64,000 nt of DNA from Caprimulgus europaeus (GCA_907165065.1 OU015523.1:13701834-13765833), one strand, 5' to 3'; shown: positions 11,419 to 23,003, counted from the stretch's first letter. The notes: generated by a model not told the origin, from the sequence alone. A program made the numbers and translations.

Positions 11419-11482
11419 GATCAACATTAATTTTCGTCAATATTAATTTTCATCAATATTAATTTTCATCAATATTAATTTT
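11419..11482. repeat. Four tandem 16-bp TAAT-rich units
   Basis: Four head-to-tail 16-bp copies of CATCAATATTAATTTT. The last two are identical; the first two differ at one to three positions. Each unit holds overlapping ATTAAT and TAATTT homeodomain cores and the palindrome AATATT, on an exact 16-bp period. It may be a homeodomain-binding array or a plain minisatellite. Confidence 0.9.
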
Positions 11483-12060
11483 CTGATGGGTGCTCCTACG
11501 TGTTGCCACAGCAGATGTTTAATAGCAGAGCCTGTCTGTGTGGGTGCAAGCAGGGATGGCACTGCTTCTACCCTACAAGGTCTGTAATGTCAGGGAGCTG
11601 CATGGGCAGCCGTTTTGTCCACGGAAGGGTCGCGGGTTTGCGTGGGAAGGAAGATGGGCTGTGATTGCTGGTGGAGGCACCACTTCAAGCCTCCTGTTCT
11701 CTCTCAGCTAACAGTAAAAATAACTCAGTTTCAGATAATACGGTGCTGCTCTTTCCATGTGGAAAAATCGGAAAGGCATGCAAAACTCCCTCTTTTTTCC
11801 TGCTAATTGCCTTGATTTCTGCTTCCACACTCCCAGCTGCCTCTCCTCTTCAGGTTGCCCTTTTTGACTCCGCGATTAACTTCTTTGTCCACCCGTTTAC
11901 CACTCAGGACATGGCGACCTTTGGATGTAAATCTGCACTGACGTCCCTCCCGCTTGCATGCTTTTGTGGGGGCTGACATCTGCAAGGCTCCTCGCGGCCG
12001 CGGCAGGAGGGAGCCAGGCAGACAGAGGTACCTCCAGTGCCCTCCTCTGCCAGGGCTGCT

Positions 12061-12152
12061 GCCCCCTTCCAACTTGCAATCCCAGCTCCCTGTCCCAAAT
12101 CTCAGTGCCCCCTTCCAACTTGCAATCCCAGCTCCCTGTCCCAAAGCTCAGT
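12061..12152. repeat. 46-bp tandem duplication
   Basis: Two adjacent 46-bp copies (12061-12106 and 12107-12152), beginning GCCCCCTTCCAACTTGCAAT, differ at a single base. The near identity implies a recent duplication, or a copy-number-variable site. Confidence 0.95.
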
Positions 12153-12301
12153 GCCTCAGCCTGGGGTGAAAAATCACAGAATTTGGTCTCCAGCTACCAG
12201 GTGACATGTAAGTGTAGACATAGCCTACTCCTTCTGGTGTCTGCAGGCTCATGAGCTCCTGAGCTGCCAATGGACTGCCTGCTGTCACCTCCTCAAGCCA
12301 T

Positions 12302-12347
12302 GGATGGTCTTTATTCGTTAGCTTGGACAGTCTTTATTCATTAGCTT
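12302..12347. repeat. 23-bp tandem duplication
   Basis: Two adjacent copies (12302-12324 and 12325-12347) of a unit of form GGAYRGTCTTTATTCRTTAGCTT, with about three differences. They lie only 150 bp from the 46-bp duplication. Confidence 0.9.
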
Positions 12348-13688
12348 AATTAGTGGGAGAGCAGAAGTTTGTATATGGACTTAGCACACATACAGTGCCC
12401 TTTGTTGAGTGCTGGAGCCACTGCTCCTTGAAATGGGAGGTTTGTTCATCTCAGCAGGAAGGTGGAGGGTTTGGAAGACACTTCCAGAGCCAGGACAATG
12501 CATTTGCTCCTTATGTGGACTCAGATCTCCCCTGTGCAGCAGATCTCTGACAAGTCTTGCAGCTGGGAGAGGGCCAGAGACCACCACAGAGCCTGATGCT
12601 GCACCTCAAACCAGACTTGACTGGTCAGGTGGCCTCAGCACAGTTTTCCAGTAGCGGGGCCCTGTAGACTTTTGAAGGAGAAGCAGCCCTTTCCCAGATG
12701 ATGTCCCAGACTACAGCATGAAGGCATTGTTTGCTCAGAAGTGGGCTTTATTCTGCACAAGGCCTGACTCCTTTTGGTGGTATCTCCTGAATCCTGCTCT
12801 GAAGCCTTCTATGTACCTCCAGGCTCAGCCCAGAGCCTCCCCTAGGGATGTGAACTGCAGGTTAACGTTCAGCTTCCCAGCACCACATAGGGCTTTTGGC
12901 TTTAATTACGCAGAGGCAGCCCTCCTTCCCCCAGCCTTCCACTTATCCCCAGCACAATGAGTTCAGACACCTGCAAAACTGAACTTTCAGTGAAGTTGTC
13001 CCAGTGCAGGACAAAGGCGTGAGGCAAGGGGGATGTGAGGGGCATGGGGGGCACAGCTGGATCCCTGCACAGCGCTGACTCCCCCTTCCTCATCCATTTA
13101 AAGCCTGTTAGCAGCAAGCAAAGTATTTTCTCCACATACCCCATGGCTAGCACCGCTGCTACCAGGCATAAGTCCTTTGACAAGCTCCTTGCTGAAAGCC
13201 TCTCTAAACAGTTTAAGGCAGTGGTCTTGTTTGATGTTTATTCATTGAGCCCTTTTCCTCTGCTCAGCGTTATCCAAATCGAGCAAGACAACTTTGTGGA
13301 GATTGAAATAAATGAGCTATCTCCATTGGACCTGTTGACACTTGGAATGGGCAAGCTAAAAATCCCCACCTTGGTTCACTTCAATCATGGCCTTTTTTGC
13401 TTCATTGGCAGTGGCACGCAGATGACATTGCCATCCTGTGTCCAGCTGCTTGAAACACTTGGTTTAAATACATTCCTCTACTATGGGTTCACTTAACACA
13501 ACAGGAACCATGAACATTGCAACTGTGCAAAGTGATATGAAGTTGGACCTACATGCTCAGGAATCTGTGAGCCTTACAGAGCATTGCAGGCAAATGGTTT
13601 TTAATGAAGTCATATGTGAGTTAGCTTCATCTGAGTTTTTGTTTGCCTCTTCCCACTCAAGTGAAAGGAAATAAGAGAACATACTCTT

Positions 13689-13736
13689 AAAAAAAAAAAA
13701 AAAAGGGAAAAAAAGGAAAGAAAGAAAGAAAGAAAT
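13689..13736. repeat. A-rich run with (GAAA)n
   Basis: About 16 A residues are followed by GGGAAAAAAAGG and several GAAA units. No retroposon body is recognised to the left. Confidence 0.8.
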
Positions 13737-13795
13737 TTAAAGGTTTAGAAAGAAGCAGAGAGAAAAGAGATCAGGACTAAGAGGTGACCTGAGAT

Positions 13796-13870
13796 TGTCC
13801 CATGTTAGCTGTATGGTTTTGTTCAATTCCCACCACTGGTCTGCTCCCATATGTAAAACAGGAAGAAAAA
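13796..13870 (-). mobile_element. MIR/CORE-SINE fragment (weak)
   Basis: The plus strand shows antisense MIR features: GTTAGCTGTATGGTTTTGTTCA (consensus 'actagctgtgtgaccttgggca') and, about 40 bp on, CCCATATGTAAAACAGGAA (consensus 'ctcatctgtaaaatgggga'). Spacing matches the family. The similarity is low. Confidence 0.45.
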
Positions 13871-14529
13871 CAGTGAGCAGATAAGGCAAATGGGATCACA
13901 GATAGGGGTGAGTAGGTGGATAATGAGGGAAAAAAGATTAAAAGGGACATCAATTCTCATGCTTCAGGATTCAGCTCAATATTTATATATAAAGTACCAG
14001 GAGGAAATCTGGGGAGTTGTATCATTCGGCTACTTCCAGCAAGATTCCTTGTGCTTCCTTTTGACATTGGGCAAGTGGATCTTGCCCAATAGTACCTGCT
14101 TTCACACAGCACTTCTCCCTGGGTAAGTCACAAGCACTGCATGAGCATTTTATGAGTATGATGAGAAAGCATCTCTTATTAGAGGTGACCAGTTGGAAGG
14201 GCCAAGTGAAGTCTCCACCTCACAAAAGTCTATGATGGGGCAGTTACAAGGCAGCAAGTTAAGCATGAGCTTTGGGCAGTGTTGGGTTGAGGACTTCCAG
14301 TTTGGGCTCCCTCTCCTTTAGGAAGGGGCTGTTCTGCCCTGGGAGGAAGGATGTCAGGCTTGAGGTCCTCTCGCTGTCACGCTGTGGGAATGTTGCTGAG
14401 GGGATGGCGTACCTCCCATCATCTCTCCTGAGGTACGACCCGCACTGCTGCCGCCTGGGCTGAGAGGTGGTGGTGAGGGGTAGGGATGAAGGTGGGGGGG
14501 AAGTTGGTGGAGAGGAGAAAGGAAGCAAC
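13871..14529. other. Non-coding single-copy DNA
   Basis: No gene or repeat recognised. Confidence 0.55.
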
Positions 14530-15260
14530 TTTTTAAATAAAAAAAAAAAAATAAGTGATGAATAGATCGGCTAATCCCGGGAAACCTTGAGAATATAGAG
14601 CAGCGTCTGTGGGGCCTCCCTTTTTTCTTTTCTTTTTTTAATTTTCTTTTCTTTAATTTCGCTGCAGCACGTATAATCAATTATGGCTTGAATCGGGGAT
14701 AAGGGGAGGGAAAGTACTTCAATTCATAAATCAATTTTATACGGTCATCAGTCAGGTTGTGAATGCAAATACCTCTGTCGGTTTAGGTTATTCAGAATTA
14801 ATTGACTCCCACCGGGCTGGGCTGCAGATGGAGAGAAGCTTTCTCACAAAGTCTGCTCGGGCTCAGCATGGGGGCAGGCAGGCGGGCCGGCTTCCTCCTC
14901 CTCCTCTTCCTCCGCTTTCCTCTCCTGGAGCATTATACTATTGGCGTTGGGGAGAGTTTTGTGTGTGCGTGCGTGTGTGTCCCCGTCTGTGAGAGGGAGA
15001 GATGCTTGAAGAAAGAAAGGGATATGCAAAGATTAAAGTCACAAGCCCCCTCTTCAGCCCTGGCCTGCGCAGACACTTTTATGTGATTAGGAATGCTTTG
15101 CTTTCAAGGGTTTGCTTTTAAGCCTTGAGCTTCTCTTGAACTTCTCCAATAAGAAAACAAACAGCAGTGTCAAAGCCTCCCCCTGTGCCTGGAATTTGAG
15201 CTCAAGTCATGTCATTAAAAAGCCACTTCGCTACTGGGACTTTGGCATCTGAGTCACTGT
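14530..15260. promoter_or_regulatory. Conserved-looking regulatory block with octamer motif
   Basis: Unique, repeat-free sequence rich in developmental transcription-factor motifs: AATTCATAAATCAATTTTAT (about 14720), a perfect POU octamer ATGCAAAT (14763-14770) and GAATTAATTGAC about 30 bp downstream. A second stretch (15070-15260) contains TGATTAGG, CCAATAAGAAAACAAACA and GTCATTAAAAAGCC. Scattered CpGs persist. This looks like an enhancer-type conserved element, but conservation is inferred. Confidence 0.3.
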
Positions 15261-16207
15261 TTCAAAGCCAGTCTGGGGCAGGGGAGATCGAAAGTCATTA
15301 AACATCTCGTGGTTGTTTTGGTGGCCTATTGAAAAATTAGGTTTGGAGGGTTTTGGGGCCATCAGGAGGACACAGAACAAATGCTGACACCTGAATCCCC
15401 CTTCTCCTGCACCTTCTCTCTACCGGCTGTGTGGTCAAAATATCTGGTGAGGGGGGGTGCTTTTTGGAAAAAGCCCAAGGGATGGATTGATTTGCTGGGA
15501 GGGTGAAGAAGGGTGTAGCCTGCAGCCTCTCTTTTCCTCCCCAATTAGCACTGCCCAGATAAATGGGGAGGCAGAGCCAGCGCTGGTCTCTCGGCCCCTT
15601 CCATTTCAATCCCCTCATGGGGCTGCACCCAGCCTGGAGGCTGTCACCCCAGGCACCTTGGAGCTGTCACCCCACTGCTTTCTTGGCCCTGTGACCCCTT
15701 CCTTCCTCCATAGCCATCTCCCTTTGTCTCACTGATTAACTGATGCTCTGGTCCTGGCTGCAAGTGCCCCAACCTGAGGGACAGTTGTCCTGGCTTTGTG
15801 CAGGGTCTCACCAACCAGCCAAGGCTTCAGAAGGGCTGGTGCATCCCCTACGCCAACTGTCCTGCGCTGGAGGTTTGTGTCTGGTGTTGCTCCTTCCCAG
15901 AAGTCTCACTGGCAGCATCTGTGGAAAGTAGCATGGAGTGGGTGGAGGACACCACCCCATGAAACCCCATGGGAAAGGGGACATATACCCCTTCGGCTTT
16001 GTTAAGACACAGAGGACAGGAATTGGTATTAACACCCAGGTACATGCCTTTACCTCTTTGTCTTGGCTTGTCACACCTAGGGCTTTTCACACCTAGACAT
16101 CTCAGCTTCAAACTGCCAGAGGTCATCTAGAGAAGGAGGCCATCAGACATGCATCAGTAGACAGCTAACTACAAGATCAGTTGCCAAAAGCAGTCAGAGT
16201 ATGTAAT
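15261..16207. other. Non-coding single-copy DNA
   Basis: No gene recognised. A short direct repeat (TCACACCTAGGGC / TCACACCTAGACA) occurs at about 16070-16100. Confidence 0.55.
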
Positions 16208-16335
16208 CATATTTTATGCCTGGGGAAACTGAGGCACAAATGAAGATGTGGCTCAATCCAAAGCATCACTCTTTAAAAACTGTGGTAGCTGGGATTAAAG
16301 CCTAGGTCCCATGATCTCCACTCCATAGTTGTACC
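16208..16335 (+). mobile_element. MIR/CORE-SINE
   Basis: Clear MIR order: TATGCCTGGGGAAACTGAGG, CACAAATGAAGATGTGGCTC, then GTAGCTGGGATTAAAGCCTA, GGTCCCATGATCTCCACTCC. It covers the core and most of the right half. It is old, and there is no sign of recent activity. Confidence 0.8.
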
Positions 16336-17787
16336 CAACAGGACTCGGACAGCAGATCACCAGAGAGCTGAACTCATGGGGCTTGTCTGTGCCCACTGCT
16401 GTACAACGGGCTGAGCACATCAGGTTTTGGCAGGGCTGGAGGAAATAATGTATCAATGGAGTGCCGGAGCTGACCCGATGGAGCTGATCCCCACAATCCC
16501 ATGGAAACAGTAGGTCAGAAGCACCAAAAGCTTGAAAGAGGCTGTGGAGGTAGCAGTGACTAGAGAGGAAGCTTGGCTATGCTTAAAGCACCCCGGGAGG
16601 AAAAGGCTGCAAAGGAAGATGAAAGGAGCTGTCTGTAACTGTTTGCAGTGAAGTGGGGAGGTGGGAAATGGCTTTGCAGTTCTTTGGCAGGAAGAGTGGG
16701 GAGCAGGTCTTGGCAAGGAGAAGCGAAAGGGAGAAGCAGAACAAAAGAGCCATGCAACTTCCACTCAATGCTTTCCTCCATTTTGGGCAACTCTGCTATT
16801 CGAACGCTAACCCAAGAGCCAGGTGCTTTGGACGGCCTTCCACAAGGCCCTGCCAGCCCCACAGCGCTCCTTATCTAGAAAATTCTCCACCAGTTCTCAG
16901 AGATGCCATTTCATCAAAGCCTCTTCCCACAGCCCGCGTTCCCTCTGCTTCCACCCGAGTCCCGGGCACCCCTAACACACGCTGTCTTGCCAGACCCCCA
17001 GCACAGCCCCCCGTTTGCCCTTGGTGCCCCCCCTCACACTACACAATGACAGGATGGACAGTAATTGATGAGAATACGAATGCCACAAATTCCCCGTCCC
17101 GAATCTTGCAAAATGAACTTGTGCCATAGTTGAAAGAAAGCAAAGGTGGGTTCATTAGCTCCAGCCCTGACTTGGAAGCCCCAGGGAATTTACCACTCCT
17201 GCCACATGCCAAAGTATAACCCTGGTATTTGCCTGGTATTTGCGAGCCTGTCAAATCTTTGATACTGAAAATGAGAATTACGCAGACCCTTCAGGCTCCC
17301 TTCTGCTGGGGTTGTTGCACCTTGTCGGTTCTCCATGTTCAGCATGGTGTCTCTACTGCTCCTGGTCCTTACGGCAGCACCAGTGGGATGTCCTGCTTCA
17401 GGGCCAGCGGTGGCTGGGAGCGTGGGGTGAGAGCCCCTCGTGTGTTTTGTGTGTGGCGTGAGAGGCCTGTCAGACTCGTAGTGGCACCAAAAATCTTTTG
17501 CCATATGGCTCTTCACGTCGGAGCCATGCGCTCTCTCTTCCCATGCCAAGCATCAGGAAATTCATGTGTTAGATAAAATAGTGTCATTATGGCCTGTTCT
17601 GCTCTTTGTGCATGTCCGAGTCCCATCTACTCACCAGCCTGACAGTAACCAGGTCTGACTGCTGCTAAACCCACGTCCCCAGGGTCAAAAGCTGGAATCT
17701 GTGCTGTCTCTGCAGAGCCTCAGCTAAATTCCCTGCTGAATGCCCCTGAGAAGGTCTGCTTGGCATTCATCAGGTTGGAAAGCAGTT
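16336..17787. other. Non-coding single-copy DNA
   Basis: No gene or repeat recognised. A 158-residue open frame (16653-17129, plus) has no recognisable domain and sits in ordinary unique sequence. Confidence 0.5.
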
Positions 17788-17830
17788 TAAAAAAAACAAA
17801 ACAACAAAACCAAACCAAAACAAACAAACC
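17788..17830. repeat. (CAAAA)n-like A-rich tract
   Basis: An A-run followed by irregular CAAAA/CCAAA units. Similar tracts occur at 34447, 47840 and 54567. Confidence 0.8.
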
Positions 17831-17859
17831 ACCCTTTGGGATCTTCAAGCAAATCTGTA

Positions 17860-18190
17860 ATATGTGAGAATTAACCTATTTTTAATGCACCGCCTGCTTT
17901 CCCCACACTCCCTTGCTGGCCCGAGGCTGGTTCATCTTTCAGAGCCTAACAATGCTTCGTGTGTTTCTGTTTGCTCAACATTTAGAGGGGAGGCCTCCCT
18001 CTCTTCAGCACTTTCTTAGCATTTTTTAATCATGTTTATAAAGTCAAATACCTAAGTGACCAAAAGAGCCGCGAGAGCTGCTTCTCCGCGCTGCAGGGTA
18101 CTGAAATCTCCTCTTGAAGTCAATGGGGAGAGCCATGCTCCGCTGAAATCCGGATCAGAGCGGGGGCTTTAGCAAAGGGGAGGAGTGAGC
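17860..18190. promoter_or_regulatory. Conserved-looking block
   Basis: Unique sequence with TTTTTAATGCACCGCC, GCATTTTTTAATCATGTTTATAAAG and a CpG-containing portion (GCCGCGAGAGC, TCCGCGCTGC). A TGAAGTCAATGGGGAG (18115-18130) with following sequence resembles an ancient amniote repeat motif of the type 'tgaagtcaatgggag', whose family I cannot name. The regulatory status is inferred. Confidence 0.25.
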
Positions 18191-18227
18191 CCCTTGTTTT
18201 ACTCCATAGCCCCTTTCACAGAGGCCT

Positions 18228-18263
18228 GGGGAAGGAGGGGAGAGGTGGAGGGGGGGGGGGTGG
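18228..18263 (+). repeat. G-rich tract, quadruplex-prone
   Basis: Runs of three or more G, including a run of about 12 G near 18249-18260, on the plus strand. It satisfies the usual G-quadruplex pattern. Confidence 0.7.
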
Positions 18264-18455
18264 AATCTTTACACCCATGGTGGGACTTCTGAAGAATTTA
18301 CAGTCATCTTTCCTAGAGACACTAAAGATTTTATAGCCTTGGTACCAGCGGTTACAATGCCCTACGGAGCGCAGAGCTGAGCGTATGCCAGGGACCCCTT
18401 CATCTCACCAGAGGCTGGAAGGCGGCCAGGGGCTTCACACGGTGAAGTTTATTTC

Positions 18456-18780
18456 AGAGAGAGAAGGGAGTGAGGAAACGGGAGGGAGAGAAGAGGGGAG
18501 AGAGGCCGAGCGGAGGGGGAGAGGGAAGGGAAAACAAAGGCATGTGAGATGGGAGAGCCAGGGAAAGAGGCAGGATGGAGAGTAAGGGTGGGGGAGTGGA
18601 GGGAGGCAGAGAAAGGAGAGGATGCCAGCGTGGGAGGAAGGAGAGAAGAGAGCTGCAGAGGAGGAACAGAAGGGAAAAATGAAAGGGAGGGAGAAAAACA
18701 TTTCAAAAGTGGCAGAGGGAAGAAACTTGAGAAGAAAGAATAACAGAAAAGGAGCCAGCAAGAAGGAAAGGATGAAATAG
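18456..18780 (+). repeat. Long polypurine tract
   Basis: Over about 325 bp the plus strand is overwhelmingly A and G (GAGAGAGAAGGGAG, GGGAGGGAGAGAAGAGG and so on). Isolated pyrimidines mostly occur in short CCAG/TGCC interruptions. The antisense frame produces a long leucine/serine/phenylalanine/proline-rich translation that is an artefact of composition. Triplex formation and strand-asymmetric mutation are plausible. Confidence 0.85.
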
Positions 18781-20554
18781 CAAATATGAGGAAAGTTATG
18801 AAGCAAAACAGGATCTGAGAGCAGGTACAAGAGGGAGGCTCAGAAGCTGCATACAGCCCAGTCCCCCAGGCAAATTCAGTGCAGAAAATGAGGCCTTTCA
18901 GTGGCTGTCCCCATTCTTCTGCCAAGTCTTTAAACTGACGAGGAGCCGAGGAGCCCTTCTGCATACCCGATTCTGCACAGACCTGCACATCCAGGCTCCT
19001 CTCAGGCAGATATGCACAGAAACGAGTATGTATCTGTATATACATGCATGTGTGTGCATGTGTGTACGCACCCCTACGCATACGTGTGAGCATGGTGCAC
19101 ATCGAAGCACGTGAGACCCGTGCTTTCCCTCTCTTCACGCTTGTGTGCACCTGCTCTGCACATGCAGGCTCTCCACGTACCTTCACCTGCCTCCACAGCC
19201 ACCCACACACCCAACTTGAGCTCCACTCCCTCTTCGTCTGGCTGCAAAACAAGGCTTACACTTGGTGAAAAATGCTGAGGTTTGGCCATTCGGGTTCATT
19301 CCATGCTGGGGAGAAAATCAGCCTTTAAGATGCTGGGGGTTTTTTTCATGGGGGAAAAAAAATCCTGCAGAAAAATGAAGCCAGTGAGTGCTGCACCCTA
19401 GAAAATGAAACATGGACACATTTAAGAAATAGTTTCTATGTCCTGGTGGTCTGGGAATGCAGGGCCCAGATTTAATGATGATTGTAGTGGTCAGTTACAG
19501 CCTGGTCATTTATAGCCCTATGAGGCTATGGATAGGGTCACTATCCAAGGAGTTACAGCACTGCCAGGGTATAAAAGAGTCAGTTTTACATTCTTGCTCC
19601 CAAGTCTGGTGAAATCAATGTGGTGGCATTTCTCTGGATGCAATGGGGTGATTTCTGAGTGCTGCATCTGCTTGGTTTGCAGGTGGGGGAACATTTGCCA
19701 GGGGTTCTCACACAGTGAGTGGTGTGCCTCCTGCTAGCAAAGCCATGGTAAACCTGGAGTTCTCGGGCCAGAGCGGATGGAGAGCTACTGCCAACATCCT
19801 CTGCCCATCACTGTGTTTCTAAAGCACAATGTGCCAACTTATTCTTAGGGAGCACCAGCCACAATTACAAAAATCCCTTAAAGTGAATATTGCACTCAAC
19901 ATGCTTCTCTCTCATTATAAAGGACAGAAAGTGGCTTATAGCAGAGATTTTCTAGACTTTTATAGGTGTTGCCAGAGCCCAGGAAGGGTAGGGAACCAAA
20001 GGGTGAGAGACCCTGGCAACTGTATGTTGGGATGAAGAAGCAACTGTGGTTTAATTTTCTATTAAAATCCCTCCCCACAAGCTGTGCAAACTTTCTCCCC
20101 TTAGACAAACACTGTACAAAGACCCTGGTTAATACACTGGTAATGGGATTCTCCCATACTGATGGTAACCACAGCTCCGTGCTGGAGGACTCAGCAGACC
20201 TCCCGAGGAGGTAGGTTTGTGCACACCACCACTGCAGGACCGTGTCCTGGCATCCAAGTACCATGGCAGAGTCACAGGGATGCCAGGGGAGCATCCTCTC
20301 CGTGCCAGTGCAGGACAGCAGAATGTTTTTGGATGCCTAGGGGCACGCTGTCCCGTCATAATCTGACACCAGTAAAGTCCCTCTGACTTAAGATGGATGA
20401 GATTTAGTGAGCCAGACCTCCAGTTAAAGAGCTGTTGGGGAACAGCTCAAGGAAGGGATGTCTTTATTTCAAGATCTTCCAGATGCACTTTTCCTTTGGC
20501 TTGTAGTTCATCCTTTCACCTGTTTGAAAGCGCCCACCTAATGCCACTGGCTTT
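18781..20554. other. Non-coding single-copy DNA
   Basis: No gene recognised. It contains an alternating purine/pyrimidine tract, listed separately. Confidence 0.55.
19034..19092. repeat. Z-DNA-prone alternating tract
   Basis: Near-continuous alternation of purine and pyrimidine (GTATATACATGCATGTGTGT, then GCATGTGTGTACGCAC and ACGCATACGTGTG), including several CG and CA/TG steps. Confidence 0.7.
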
Positions 20555-20683
20555 TCACAGAATCATAGAATCTCCTGGTTGGAAAAGACCTCTGAGATTA
20601 AGTCCAACCATACCTGTCCACTTCTAAACCATCCGAGCACTCCATCTAGCTGTCTTTTAAACACCTCCAGGGATGGTGAATAG
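20555..20683 (-). mobile_element. CR1 LINE, 3' fragment
   Basis: It begins with the reversed 3' terminus TCACAGAATCATAGAATC. Next come TGGTTGGAAAAGACCTCTGAGA and AGTCCAACC, then AAACACCTCCAGGGATGGTGA, where the match fades. This is the same minus-strand subfamily type as the 10.5-kb copy, but shorter and more diverged. Confidence 0.85.
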
Positions 20684-23003
20684 AGCCTCACTCACAGCCT
20701 CACTCTGAAACACCACTGCTGCAGAAATGCCCCTGTCTCCTTTCTCTCCCCAACTTCTTTGAAGTTTTTTGCTTCCCTGTAGAATAACCAAAAAATGCAC
20801 AGAGTGCAGTGCATGTGTCAAGTGGCAGAAAATAATGAATCAGGAGAACAGGAGTGCAAGTTGAGCACACTCTCTGGACCTAGCAATGGTAGTTAAATTT
20901 ACTTTATTTTTATTATTCAGGCCCTGTTCTTGTTTGGTCATCAGAGGTGGCTGTAAAGTCAAAGCCATCTGCTCTGAAAATGTGTGGTCATTTATGCTAG
21001 GAGAGAAAAACAAGGAGCCTACATGTCAGGGCAGGAATAGAGAGGAACTGGCTCTTGTGCCAAGGCTTTCTTGGTAATCCAAGAAATTCACCCACAAAAA
21101 ATGCTAAATGAGTGCAATCCATAGTCCAGAGAGGCCCTGGCGTCCTCAAGCTGTAAACAGAGAAGAGAAGTGGATCTGATAAAAAGCCACATTTCTGGTA
21201 GGCTTGGAGGAACGCTACGTGCTTAATATATGGGAGCAGGAGTTGGCGTGGCTGGGCACAGGTCTTTACTTTGGGGCTGATGAACCACAGGCTGATTAAA
21301 TCTTTTACTCTTGCTAGTGAATAATTCTCTGCCTGACCCGTTCCACTGCAGGCAGTGGGAATAACCCACTAGTGACTTCTTCCCAAAAAGAGTGGGGTGC
21401 TTGTTCCTTATCTGGCTGTACCCGGCCTTTGGCAATGATGCTCTGGTCAAAGGTTTCAGTGCTGGGTACTGGGTGCTGGCAGGGAGTTCCCGGGGTTTGA
21501 GGACCTGTCCCCACGCTGCCACTGCCTCCCGAAGGAAAGAGCTCGGCACCTTGGGAGGTGTGGCCCAGGGCCTTCATTCTGATGTTATTTTGTTCCCTGA
21601 TTTTGGAAGAAGCAGTGGAAACAATTAGGTCTCTTAATTTCTCTGAGGCAAGATCCAAATACAGAAAAGAATACATCTCCCAGGCAGGGAGAAGCAGGGA
21701 ATTAACTGCCTTTTTTTGGATGGGATCAGAGAAAGCTGATTTATGGAGCAAAGAGAAAGCAAAGTGCTTTTATGGGTAAAATGTTCCCTGCTTATTTCCT
21801 TTCTGTCAGACTACGTTCCTCCCACGCTTCTGGCTGCGAGCTCGCTCCTTGGAAGCCTGTTTAAGCATTTCAGCATGTGATGATTTAACTGGGCACGGAT
21901 TCTGACAGATCTTTGCAAATAACATCACAGAAGTTGCTGGAGGTGACTGCCTAATGCCGACCCGGGGCACGTTCAGGAGGACAAGGCTGGCAAAGAGAAA
22001 CCCAGCCAGCCCCATGCGCTCACAGCCTCTCCCAGAGCACCTCTGAGCCTCAGGGTCTCAGGAGATGCCCCTCGCTCTTCGCCGAGGTGGGGTGCATCTC
22101 ACGACCTCCTCTTTCGGCTCTTCTCCCTTGAGGAGATGGAGGCGAGGCCGGTTTACAGCAGAGAGGGCTGGAGAGCTGAAGAAGAGCGGAGGTGTTTGGT
22201 TACAGCTCAGGCAGAGCGAGGGAAAGCAGAACAGGAGAGAAATTCAAGAAGGTGGGTGGGGAATGAGAAAGTTTCTGCAATTGAATTTCCACACACGAGG
22301 CTTTCAGCTCCTGCCAATGTACATACAGGATGGGATGAACTCAGGGGAACTCAGAGAGGCTTATGTCTACTAAGGGAGAATGTAGCAAGCAACTACTGTT
22401 GAATTATGGGGTACCAGAACTACATCTGGGGCGTCTCAAACATTGATGGTCGGGGCATGCTGCCCACCCTGGAGGCATGGTTCCTAGTGACAAAGATGTC
22501 CAACCATGGTAGGTACAGGTCCTGACACATCTAGCTGCGGCGATGCTGCACCCATACATCCCACCCATGCAAGGAGAGCCCAATTTTTGCTTAGATAGGT
22601 GCAAGCATCAATATTGCCCATGCTGCCCAGAGAAACCACAAATGGAGCCACGTTGGTGATCTGTGGAGCATGGCTATGGAGCAGTTCAATGCATGGATGT
22701 AGCATGTTTTGCACACCCACCAGACCATTCTAGGGGAAGCTGAAAGGTTTTGGTACAACTGGTTGTCACTCCTGCTCAGGCACCACCCTGTTGATGAGAT
22801 GTCACCCAGCAAAGATTCCAGAGCACCTGTAAGGACACTGTATGGTCCAGGGACAAGAATGATCTAACACTTGACATACCCACACTGAATAAAATTAGCA
22901 AAGGAGGTGAAATGAAATTAGGAAACCAGGAAAATATAGTTTAATAATTGATAATGATGGAGAGAAGCCCCTGTGCTCAGACCCCGGACTGCGGTAGGTT
23001 TAC
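20684..23003. other. Non-coding single-copy DNA
   Basis: No gene or interspersed repeat recognised. The sequence at 21880-21990, with ATGATTTAACTGGG and TTTGCAAATAACATCACAG, has a regulatory look, but nothing is firm. Confidence 0.5.

Larger units (their letters stand above)
10733..13688. other. Non-coding stretch with short tandem duplications
   Basis: Apart from three short tandem duplications listed separately (11419, 12061 and 12302), this is unique DNA. A 153-residue open frame at 13035-13496 has no ATG-proximal coding signature and no recognised domain. Confidence 0.55.

Noticed and set aside
13035-13496. 153-residue plus-strand open frame
   Set aside because: No flanking splice signals of quality, no recognised domain, ordinary composition; consistent with chance.
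18449-19252. 267-residue minus-strand open frame
   Set aside because: Most of it is the antisense of the polypurine tract, giving leucine/serine/phenylalanine/proline runs with no domain.
21756-21770. miR-17-family-like AGCAAAGTGCTTTTA
   Set aside because: Partial seed-level similarity only; no hairpin arm could be found by eye.
22484-22812. Overlapping minus-strand frames rich in methionine, cysteine and tryptophan
   Set aside because: Considered as a possible protein or mitochondrial insert, but no recognisable protein order and several frames overlap; not supported.
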